64,000 bases of DNA from Siphonodentalium dalli (Eukaryota > Mollusca > Scaphopoda > Gadilida > Siphonodentaliidae), in NCBI GenBank assembly GCA_032622095.1, contig CP136063.1:273477426-273541425 (forward strand), in the 5' to 3' direction. Both the position numbers and the translations under genes were made by a program. The stretch's first letter is position 1; every line of letters starts with the position of its first letter. The notes under the pieces were generated by a model that saw only the letters and a program-made list of their open reading frames with translations, was not told the DNA's origin and ran no database searches. Below are positions 53,183 to 64,000 of the stretch, one piece after another.

Positions 53183-54579
53183 AACGCTCTTTATTTGTAA
53201 TATACCATGAATAGACTAACAGTGAACGTTCTTTATTTGTAACATACCATGAATAAACTAACAATGAACGTTCTTTATTTGTAACATACCAGGAATAAGA
53301 CAAACAATGAACGCTCTTTATTTGTAACTTACCAGGAATAGTCTTACAATGAACGCTCTTTATTTGTAACATAACATGAATAGACTAACAATGAACGCTC
53401 TTTATTAGTAACATACCAGGAATATAATAACAATGAATGCTCTTTATTTGTAACATACCAGGAATAGACTAACAATGATCGCTCTTTATTTGGAACATAC
53501 CATGAATAGACTAAAAATGAACGTTCTTTATTTGTAACATACCAGGAATAGAGTAACAATGAACGCTCTTTATTTGTAACATACCAGGAATAGACTAACA
53601 ATGAACGCTCTTTATTTGTAACTTACCAGGAATAGACTAACAATGAACGTTCTTTATTTGTAACATACCAGGAATAGACTAACAATGAGCGTTCTTTATT
53701 TGTAGCATATTAGGAGTAAGACTAACAATGAAAGTTCTTTATTTTTAACATACAATGAGTAAGACTAACAATGAACGCTCTATATTTGTAACATACCAGG
53801 CATAAGACTAACAATGAACGATCTTTATTTGTAACATACCATGAATACATTAACAATGAACGCTTTTTATGTGTATCATACCAGGAATAAGACTAACAAT
53901 GAACGCTCTTTATTTGTAACATACCATGAATAAGAATAACAATGGACGGTCTTTATTTGTAACATACCACGAATAGACTAACAATGAACGCTCTTTAATT
54001 GTAACATACCAGGAATAGACTAACAATGAACGCTCTTTATTTGTAACATACCAGGAATAGACTAACAATGAACGCTCTTTATTTGTAACATACCAGGGAT
54101 AGACTAACAATTTACGCTCTTTATTTGTAATATACCATGAATAGACTAACAATGAACGTTCTTTATTTGTAACAAACCAGGAATAGACTAACTATGAGCG
54201 TTCTTAATTTGTAACATACCAGGAGTAAGACTAGCAATGAACACTCTTTATTTGTAACATACCAGGAGTAAGACTAACAATGAGCGTTCTTTATATGTAA
54301 CATACCAGTAGTATACTATCTATCAACGCTCTTTATATGTAACATACCAGGAGTAAGGCTAACAATGAGCGTTCTTTATTTTTAACATACCAGGAATAAG
54401 ATTAACAATGAGCGATCTTTATTTGTAACATACCATGAATTTTCTAACAAGGAACGCTCTTTATTGGTAATATACAATGAGTAGAGTAACAATGAACGCT
54501 CTTTATGTGTAATAAACCAGGAATAAGACTAACAATGCACGATCATTATTTGTAACATACCATGAATATACTAACAAGG
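53183..54579 (+). repeat. Cycle remainder after beta 2
   Basis: From CAATTAACGCTCTTTATT the array continues in the usual order through M (53705) and the CTATCTATCAAC landmark. Private variants are AATGATCGCTC near 53476 and TTCTTAATTTG near 54202. Both reappear 9,729 bp downstream, at about 63205 and 63931, which ties this stretch to the end of the window. Confidence 0.8.
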
Positions 54580-57500
54580 AACGGTCTTTATTTGTAACAT
54601 ACCACGAATAGACTAACAATGAACGCTCTTTAATTGTAACATACCAGGAATAGACTAACAATGAACGCTCTTTATTTGTAACATACCAGGAATAGACTAA
54701 CAATGAACGCTCTTTATTTGTAACATACCAGGGATAGACTAACAATTTACGCTCTTTATTTGTAATATACCATGAATAGACTAACAATGAACGTTCTTTA
54801 TTTGTAACAAACCAGGAATAGACTAACTATGAGCGTTCTTTATTTGTAACATACCAGGAGTAAGACTAGCAATGAACACTCTTTATTTGTAACATACCAG
54901 GAGTAAGACTAACAATGAGCGTTCTTTATATGTAACATACCAGTAATATACTATCTATCAACGCTCTTTATATGTAACATACCAGGAGTAAGGCTAACAA
55001 TGAGCGTTCTTTATTTTTAACATACCAGGAATAAGATTAACAATGAGCGATCTTTATTTGTAACATACCATGAATTTTCTAACAAGGAACGCTCTTTATT
55101 GGTAATATACAAAGAGTAGAGTAACAATGAACGCTCTTTATGTGTAATAAACCAGGAATAAGACTAACAATGCACGATCATTATTTGTAACATACCATGA
55201 ATATACTAACAAGGAACGCTCTTTATTTGTAACATACCAGGAATAGACTAACAATGAGCGTTCTTTATTGGTAACATACCAGGAGTAAGACTAACAATGA
55301 ACGCTCTTTATTTAAAACATATCAGGAATAGACTAACAATGAGCGTTCTTTATTTGTAACATACAAGGAGTAAGACTAACAATGAACGCTCTTTATTTGT
55401 AACAGACCAGGAATAGACTATATAACAATTAGCGTTATTTATTTGTAACAAACCAGGAATAGACTAACAATGAACGCTCTTTATTTTTAACATACAATGT
55501 GTAAGACTAACAATGAACGCTCTTTATGTGTAACATACCAGGAATAAGACTAACAATGAACGATCTTTATTTGTAACATGCCATGAATATACTAACAAGG
55601 AACGCTCTTTATTTGTAACATACAATGATCAAGACTAACAATGAACGGTCTTTATTGGTAACAAACAATACATAGACTAACAATGAACGCTCTTTATGTG
55701 TAACATACCAGGAATAAGACTACCAATGGACGTTCTTTGTTGGTTACATACCAGGAATAGACTAACAATAAACGCTCTTTGTTTGTAACATACCAGGAAT
55801 AGACTAACAATGAACGCTCTTTATTTGTAACATACCAGGAATAAGACTAACAATGAATGATCTTTATTGGTAACATACCAGGAATAGACTAACAATGAAC
55901 GCTCATTATTGGTTATTTACCATGAGGTGACTAACAGAGAACGCTCTTTATTTGTAACATACCATGAATAAGACTAACAATGGACGTTCTTTGTTGGTTA
56001 CATACCAGGAATAGACTAACAATGCACGCTCTTTATATGTAACATACCAGGAATAAGACTAACAATGACCGTTCTTTATTTGTAACATACCAGGAATAGA
56101 CTAACAATGAACGCTCTTTATTTGTAACATACCAGGAATAGACTAACAATGGGCATTCTATATTGGTAACATACCAGGAGTAAGACTAACAATGAACGCT
56201 CTTTATTTATAACATACCAGGAATAGACTAACAATGAGCGTTCTTCATTTGTAACATACCAGGAGTAAGACTAACAATGAACGCTCTTTATTGTTAACAT
56301 ACCAGGAATAGACTATATAGCAATGAGCGTTCTTTATTTGTAACATACTAGGAATAGACTAACAATGAACGCTCTTTATTTGTAACATACCAGGAATAGA
56401 CTAACAATGAACGTTCTTTATTTGTAACATACCTGGAATAAGACTAACAATGGACGTTCTTTATTTGTAACATACCAGGAATAGACTAACAATGAGCGTT
56501 CTTTATTTGTAACATACCAGGAATAAGACTAGCAATGAACGTTCTGTATTTGTAACATACCAGAAATAGACTAGCAATGAACGCTCTTTATTTGTCACAT
56601 ACCAGGAATAGACTAACAATGGACGTTCTTTATTTGTAACATACCAGGAATAGACTAACAATGGACGTTCTTTATGTGTAACATACCAGGAATAGACTAA
56701 CAATGAGCGTTCTTTATTTGTAACATACCAGGAATAAGACCAACAATGGACGTTCTTTATTTGTAACATATCAGGAATAGACTATCAATGGACACTCTTT
56801 ATTTGTAACGTACCAGGAATATACTAGCAATGAACGCTCTTTGTTTGTAACATACCATGAATAGACTAGCAATGAACGCTTTTTATTTGTTACATACAAG
56901 TAATAGACTAAAAATGAGCGTTCGTTATTTGTAACATACCATTAATTGACTAACAATGAACGCTCTTTATTTGTAACATACCAGGAATAGACTAGCAATG
57001 AACGCTCTTTATGTGTAACATACCAGGAATATACTAACAATGATCGTTCTTTATTTGTAACATACCATGAATATACTAGCAATGAGCGTTCTTTATTTGT
57101 AACATACCAGGAATAGACTAACAATGAACGCTCTTTATTTGTAACATACCAGGAATAGACTAGCAATGAGCGTTCTTTATTTGTAACATACCAGGAATAG
57201 ACTAACAATGAACGATCTTTATTTGTAACAAACCAGGAATAGACTAACAATGAGCAGTCTATGTTGGTTACATACCACGAATAAGACTAGCAATGAACGC
57301 ACTTTATTTGTAACATACCAGGAATAGATTAGCAATGAACGCTCTTTATTTGTAACATACCAGGTATTGACTAACAATGAACGCTCTGTATTTGTAACAT
57401 ACCAGGAATAGATAAACAATTAACGCTCTTTATTTGTAACATACCAGGAATAAGACTAACAATGAACGCTCATTATTGGTATGTGAATTATATTTATTTG

Positions 57501-60500
57501 TAACATACCATGAATAAGACTAACAATGGACGTACTTTGTTGGTTACATACCAGGAATAAGACAGGCAATGAACGCTCTTTATTTGTAACATACCATGAA
57601 TAAGACTAGCAATGGACGCTCTTTATTTGTAACTTACCAAGAGTAAGACTAACAATGGACGTTATTTGTTGGTTACATACCAGGGATAAGACTAGCAATG
57701 AACGCTCTTTATTTGTAACATACAATGAATAAGACTAACAATTGACGTTCTTTGTTGGTTACATACCAGAAATAAGACTAGCAATGAAAGCTCTTTATTT
57801 TTAACATACCATGAATAAGACTAACAATGGACGTTCTTTGTTGGTTACATACCAGGATTAAGTCTAGCAATGAACGCTCTTTATTTGTAACATACCATGA
57901 GTAAGACTAACTATGAACGCGCTTTATTTGTAACATACCAGGAATATACCAACAATGGACGTTCTTTGTTGGTTACATACCAGGAATAGACTAACAATGA
58001 GCGTTCTTTATTTCTAACATACCATGACTAATACTAACAATGAACGGTCTTATTTTTAACATACAATGAGTAAGACTAACATTGAACGCTCTGTATTTGT
58101 AACATACCAGGCATAAGACTAACAATGAACGATCTTTATTTGTAACATACCATGAACAAGAATAACAATGGACGGTCTTTATTTGTAACATACCACGAAT
58201 AGACTAACAATGAACGCTCTTCAATTGTAACATACCAGGAATTAACTAACAATGAACGCTCTTTATTTGTAACATACCAGGAATAGACTAACAATGAACG
58301 CTCTTTATTTGTAACATACCAGGGATAGACCAACAATTAACGCTCTTTATTTGTAATATACCATGAATAGACTAACAATGAACGTTCTTTATTTGTAACA
58401 TACCATGAATAAACTAACAATGAACGTTCTTTATTTGTAACATACCAGGAATAAGACAAACAATGAACGCTCTTTATTTGTAACATACCAGGAATAGTCT
58501 TACAATGAACGCTCTTTATTTGTAACATAACATGAATAGACTAGCAATGAACGCTCTTTATTAGTAACATACCAGGAATATAATAACAATGAATGCTCTT
58601 TATTTGTAACATACCAGGAATAGACTAACAATGAACGCTCTTTATTTGGAACATACCATGAATAGACTAAAAATGAACGTTCTTTATTTGTAACATACCA
58701 GGAATAGAGTAACAATGAACGCTCTTTATTTGTAACATACCAGGAATAGACTAACAATGAACGCTCTTTATTTGTAACTTACCAGGAATAGACTAACAAT
58801 GAACGTTCTTTATTTGTAACATACCAGGAATAGACTAACAATGAGCGTTCTTTATTTGTAGCATATTAGGAGTAAGACTAACAATGAAAGTTCTTTATTT
58901 TTAACATACAATGAGTAAGACTAACAATGAACGCTCTATATTTGTAACATACCAGGCATAAGACTAACAATGAACGATCTTTATTTGTAACATACCATGA
59001 ATATATTAACAATGAACGCTTTTTATGTGTATCATACCAGGAATAAGACTAACAATGAACGCTCTTTATTTGTAACATACCATGAATAAGAATAACAATG
59101 GACGGTCTTTATTTGTAACATACCACGAATAGACTAACAATGAACGCTCTTTAATTGTAACATACCAGGAATAGACTAACAATGAACGCTCTTTATTTGT
59201 AACATACCAGGAATAGACTAACAATGAACGCTCTTTATTTGTAACATACCAGGGATAGACTAACAATTTACGCTCTTTATTTGTAATATACCATGAATAG
59301 ACTAACAATGAACGTTCTTTATTTGTAACAAACCAGGAATAGACTAACTATGAGCGTTCTTTATTTGTAACATACCAGGAGTAAGACTAGCAATGAACAC
59401 TCTTTATTTGTAACATACCAGGAGTAAGACTAACAATGAGCGTTCTTTATATGTAACATACCAGTAATATACTATCTATCAACGCTCTTTATATGTAACA
59501 TACCAGGAGTAAGGCTAACAATGAGCGTTCTTTATTTTTAACATACCAGGAATAAGATTAACAATGAGCGATCTTTATTTGTAACATACCATGAATTTTC
59601 TAACAAGGAACGCTCTTTATTGGTAATATACAATGAGTAGAGTAACAATGAACGCTCTTTATGTGTAATAAACCAGGAATAAGACTAACAATGCACGATC
59701 ATTATTTGTAACATACCATGAATATACTAACAAGGAACGCTCTTTATTTGTAACATACCAGGAATAGACTAACAATGAGCGTTCTGTATTGGTAACATAC
59801 CAGGAGTAAGACTAACAATGAACGCTCTTTATTTAAAACATATCAGGAACAGACTAACAATGAGCGTTCTTTATTTGTAACATACAAGGAGTAAGACTAA
59901 CAATGAACGCTCTTTATTTGTAACAGACCAGGAATAGACTATATAACAATGAGCGTTATTTATTTGTAACAAACCAGGAATAGACTAACAATGAACGCTC
60001 TTTATTTTTAACATACAATGTGTAAGGCTAACAATGAACGCTCTTTATTTGTAACATACCAGGAATAAGACTAACAATGAACGATCTTTATTTGTAACAT
60101 GCCATGAATATACTAACAAGGAACGCTCTTTATTTGTAACATACAATGATCAAGACTAACAATGAACGGTCTTTATTGGTAACAAACAATACATAGACTA
60201 ACAATGAACGCTCTTTGTTTGTAACATACCAGGAATAGACTAACAATGAACGCTCTTTATTTGTAACATACCAGGAATAAGACTAACAATGAATGATCTT
60301 TATTGGTAACATACCAGGAATAGACTAACAATGAACGCTCATTATTGGTTATTTACCAGGAGGTGACTAACAGAGAACGCTGTTTATTTGTAACATACCA
60401 TGAATAAGACTAACAATGGACGTTTTTTGTTGGTTACATACCAGGAATAGACTAACAATGAACGCTCTTTATTTGTAACATACCAGGAATAAGACTAACA

Positions 60501-63160
60501 ATGAGCGTTCTTTATTTGTAACATACCAGGAATAGACTAACAATGAACGCTCTTTATTTGTAACATACCAGGAATAGACTAACAATGGGCATTCTATATT
60601 GGTAACATACCAGGAGTAAGACTAACAACGAACGCTCTTTATTTATAACATACCAGGAATAGACTAACAATGAGCGTTCTTCATTTGTAACATACCAGGA
60701 GTAAGACTAACAATGAACGCTCTTTATTTTTAACATACCAGGAATAGACTATATAGCAATGAGCGTTCTTTATTTGTAACATACTAGGAATAGACTAACA
60801 ATGAACGCTCTTTATTTGTAACATACCAGGAATAGACTATCAATGAACGTTATTTATTTGTAACATACCTGGAATTAGACTAACAATGGACGTTCTTTAT
60901 TTGTAACATACCAGGAATAGACTAACAATGAGCGTTCTTTATTTGTAACATACCAGGAATAAGACTAGCAATGAACGTTCTGTATTTGTAACATACCAGG
61001 AATAGACTAGCAATGAACGCTCTTTATTTGTAACATACCAGGAATAGACTAACAATGGACGTTCTTTATTTGTAACATACCAGGAATAGACTAACAATGG
61101 ACGTTCTTTATGTGTAACATACCAGGAATAGACTAACAATGAGCGTTCTTTATTTGTAACATACCAGGAATAAGACCAACAATGGACGTTCTTTATTTGT
61201 AACATATCAGGAATAGACTATCAATGGACATTCTTTATTTGTAACGTACCAGGAATATACTAGCAATGAACGCTCTTTGTTTGTAACATACCATGAATAG
61301 ACTAGCAATGAACGCTTTTTATTTGTTACATACAAGTAATAGACTAAAAATGAGCGTTCGTTATTTGTAACATACCATGAATAGACTAACAATGAACGCT
61401 CTTTATTTGTAACATACCAGGAATAGACTAGCAATGAACGCTCTTTATGTGTAACATACCAGGAATATACTAACAATGATCGTTCTTTATTTGTAACATA
61501 CCATGAATATACTAGCAATGAGCGTTCTTTATTTGTAACATACCAGGAATAAGACTAACAATGAACGCTCATTATTGGTATGTGAATTATCTTTATTTGT
61601 AACATACCATGAATAAGACTAACAATGGACGTACTTTGTTGGTTACATACCAGGAATAAGACAAGCAATGAACGCTCTTTATTTGTAACATACCATGAAT
61701 AAGACTAGCAATGGACGTTCTTTGTTGGTTAAATACCAGGAATAAGACTAGCAATGAACGCTCTTTATTTGTAACATACCAGGAGTAAGACTAACAATGA
61801 ACGCTCTTTATTGGTAACATACCAGGAGTAAGACTAACAATGGACGTTCTTTGTTGGTTACATACCAGGGATAAGATTAGCAATGAACGCTCTTTATTTG
61901 TAACATACCATGAATAAGACTAACAATGGACGTTCTTTGTTGGTTACATACCAGGAATAAGACTAGCAATGAACGCTCTTTATTTGTAACATATCAGGAG
62001 TAAGACTAACAATGAACGCTCTTTATTTGTAACTTACCAAGAGTAAGACTAACAATGGACGTTATTTGTTGTTTACATACCAGGGATAAGACTAGCAATG
62101 AACGCTCTTTATTTGTAACATGCAATGAATAAGACTAACAATTGACGTTCTTTGTTGGTTACATACCAGAAATAAGACTAGCAACGAACGCTCTTTATTT
62201 TTAACATACCACGAATAAGACTAACAATGGACGTTCTGTGTTGGTTACATACCAGGATTAAGACTAGCAATGAACGCTCTTTATTTGTAACATACAATGA
62301 GTAAGACTAACTATGAACGCGCTTTATTTGTAACATACCAGGAATAAACCAACAATGGACGTTCTTTGTTGGTTACATACCAGGAATAGATTAACAGTGA
62401 ACGCTCTTTATTTGTAACATACCACGAATAAGACTAACAATGGACGTTCTTTGTTGGTTACATAACATGAGTAAGACTATCAATGAGCGTTCTTTATTTG
62501 TAACATACAAGGAATAGACTAACAATGAGCGTTCGCTATTTGTAACATACCAGGAATAAGACTAACAATGAGCGTTCTTTATTTGTAACATACCATGACT
62601 AAGACTGACAATGAACGGTATTTATTGGTAACATACAATGAGTAGACTTACAATGAACGCTCTTTATGTGTAACATACCAGGAATAAGACTAACAATGAA
62701 CGATCTTTATTTGTAACATACCATGAATATACTAACAAGGAACGCTCTTTATTTCTAACATACCATGACTAATACTAACAATGAACGGTCTTATTTTTAA
62801 CATACAATGAGAAAGACTAACATTGAACGCTCTGTATTTGTAACATAGCAGGCATAAGACTAACAATGAACGATCTTTATTTGTAACATACCATGAATAT
62901 ACTAACAATGAACGCTTTTTATGTGTATCATACCAGGAATAAGACTAACAATGAACGCTCTTTATTTGTAACATACCATGAACAAGAATAACAATGGACG
63001 GTCTTTATTTGTAACATACCACGAATAGACTAACAATGAACGCTCTTCAATTGTAACATACCAGGAATAGACTAACAATGAACGCTCTTTATTTGTAACA
63101 TACCAGGAATAGACTAACAATGAACGCTCTTTATTTGTAACATACCAGGGATAGACCAAC
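54580..63160 (+). repeat. Higher-order block beta, copy 3, with extended left flank
   Basis: It starts at a chimeric monomer near 54582, where AACAAGGAACG runs into GTCTTTATTTGTAAC and CCACGAATAGAC, combining two monomers that are normally far apart. From there it matches 37670-46127 at an offset of 16,910 bp, or 17,037 bp after the 127-bp segment, which this copy retains. It matches beta 2 at 9,982 bp. Shared private forms with the left partner include TACAAAGAGTAG, CAATTAGCG and CCATGAGGTGAC. Differences include GACCGTTC near 56057 against GAGCGTTC. Dimer zones lie at about 57525-57985 and 61615-62475. Confidence 0.83.
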
Positions 63161-64000
63161 AATGAACGCTCTTTATTTGTAACATACCAGGAATAGACTA
63201 ACAATGATCGCTCTTTATTTGGAACATACCATGAATAGACTAAAAATGAACGTTCTTTATTTGTAACATACCAGGAATAGAGTAACAATGAACGCTCTTT
63301 ATTTATAACATACCAGGAATAGACTAACAATGAACGCTCTTTATTTGTAACTTACCAGGAATAGACTAACAATGAACGTTCTTTATTTGTAACATACCAG
63401 GAATAGACTAACAATGAGCGTTCTTTATTTGTAGCATATTAGGAGTAAGACTAACAATGAAAGTTCTTTATTTTTAACATACAATGAGTAAGACTAACAA
63501 TGAACGCTCTATATTTGTAACATACCAGGCATAAGACTAACAATGAACGATCTTTATTTGTAACATACCATGAATACATTAACAATGAACGCTTTTTATG
63601 TGTATCATACCAGGAATAAGACTAACAATGAACGCTCTTTATTTGTAACATACCATGAATAAGAATAACAATGGACGGTCTTTATTTGTAACATACCACG
63701 AATAGACTAACAATGAACGCTCTTTAATTGTAACATACCAGGAATAGACTAACAATGAACGCTCTTTATTTGTAACATACCAGGAATAGACTAACAATGA
63801 ACGCTCTTTATTTGTAACATACCAGGGATAGACTAACAATTTACGCTCTTTATTTGTAATATACCATGAATAGACTAACAATGAACGTTCTTTATTTGTA
63901 ACAAACCAGGAATAGACTAACTATGAGCGTTCTTAATTTGTAACATACCAGGAGTAAGACTAGCAATGAACACTCTTTATTTGTAACATACCAGGAGTAT
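63161..64000 (+). repeat. Cycle remainder after beta 3 (runs off the window)
   Basis: After CCAGGGATAGACC at 63145-63157 the array skips about six monomers compared with the end of beta 2, an offset change from 9,982 to 9,729 bp. It joins the AATGATCGCTC monomer. It then follows 53480-54271 through M (63434), including the TTCTTAATTTG variant, to the last base. Confidence 0.8.

Larger units (their letters stand above)
1..64000 (+). repeat. Satellite DNA array, 42-43 bp monomer
   Basis: The window is a continuous head-to-tail array with no change of orientation. Each monomer has, on the + strand, an AATGAACGCTC part, a TTTATTTG part, a TAACATACC part and an AGGAATAGACTAAC part. Two lengths dominate: 42 bp (GGAATAGAC) and 43 bp (GGAATAAGAC, one extra A). 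Rarer lengths are a 25-bp truncated form and a 46-bp form with an extra TATA. Variation is concentrated at a few positions: GAACGCTC, GAGCGTTC, GGACGTTC, GAACGATC or GAACGGTC; TTTGTAAC, TTGGTAAC or TTGGTTAC; CCAGGAATA, CCATGAATA or CCAGGAGTA. Satellites of this kind are typical of eukaryotic heterochromatin. I do not recognise the family and cannot assign a species. Array edges lie outside the window on both sides. Confidence 0.97.

Noticed and set aside
1-64000. A CRISPR array (short direct repeats at regular spacing).
   Set aside because: There are no unique spacers. The intervening sequence is itself part of the repeated monomer, repeats are contiguous, and no cas-like gene is present.
1-64000. 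Telomeric repeat.
   Set aside because: The unit is 42-43 bp and contains no tandem TTAGGG-like or TTTAGGG-like short motif.
1-64000. A CENP-B box that would support a centromeric role.
   Set aside because: I found no match to the conserved TTCG and CGGG core in the monomer variants. Many centromeric satellites lack the box, so this does not exclude a centromere.

Overview
The whole window is one satellite DNA array. From first base to last it is a head-to-tail tandem repeat of a 42-43 bp monomer, all copies in the same orientation, which makes roughly 1,500 monomers at 64,000/42.5. The consensus monomer is AT-rich (14 of 42 positions are G or C by my count) and has four recognisable parts on the + strand: AATGAACGCTC, TTTATTTG, TAACATACC and AGGAATAGACTAAC. 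The only clearly non-satellite DNA I see is one 50-base segment, present twice (2391-2440 and 21674-21723). I see no convincing protein gene, RNA gene, CRISPR array, operon or intact mobile element. Such an array points to a eukaryotic nuclear genome read by long-read sequencing, most likely heterochromatin such as a centromere, pericentromere, subtelomere or sex-chromosome block. The sequence does not let me name the organism or the chromosomal site.

Long open frames occur only on the minus strand, and they follow from the monomer length. Because 42 is a multiple of 3, one minus-strand frame reads through runs of 42-bp monomers as a 14-residue repeat (LLVYSWYVTNKERS). Each 43-bp monomer shifts the frame and ends the run. 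I treat these frames as by-products of the repeat.

Above the monomer there is a rich higher-order structure. Variant monomers recur in a fixed order, so the window can be read as successive, partly truncated copies of a longer cycle. In order the cycle has: a CATTATTGGTTATTT landmark (K); mostly 42-bp monomers with a TATA-bearing 46-bp monomer; a 25-bp truncated monomer (J); a zone of alternating 43-bp monomers in an 86-bp dimer register; a TTCGCTATTT landmark; a GCATATTAGG landmark (M); a CTATCGATCAAC or CTATCTATCAAC landmark; a second TATA-bearing monomer; and back to K.

Layout: 58 to about 3218 is block alpha copy 1. About 2576-9904 and 9905-17233 are a 7,329-bp tandem duplication with no difference at any site I compared, and each copy contains a nested 1,147-bp tandem duplication. 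17234-19254 is a partial repeat of the end of that block. About 19255-22495 is alpha copy 2, carrying the second 50-base segment. 22496-33050 holds further complete and truncated cycles. 33050-38770 holds three shortened cycles of about 2.0, 2.1 and 1.7 kb. About 39200-46127 (beta 1) and 46128-53182 (beta 2) are a tandem duplication of 6,928/7,055 bp. About 54580-63160 (beta 3) is a further copy of 37670-46127, and 63160 to the end follows the order seen after beta 2. The pattern is that expected of repeated unequal exchange or replication slippage, and the near-perfect long copies mean either very recent amplification or an assembly error.
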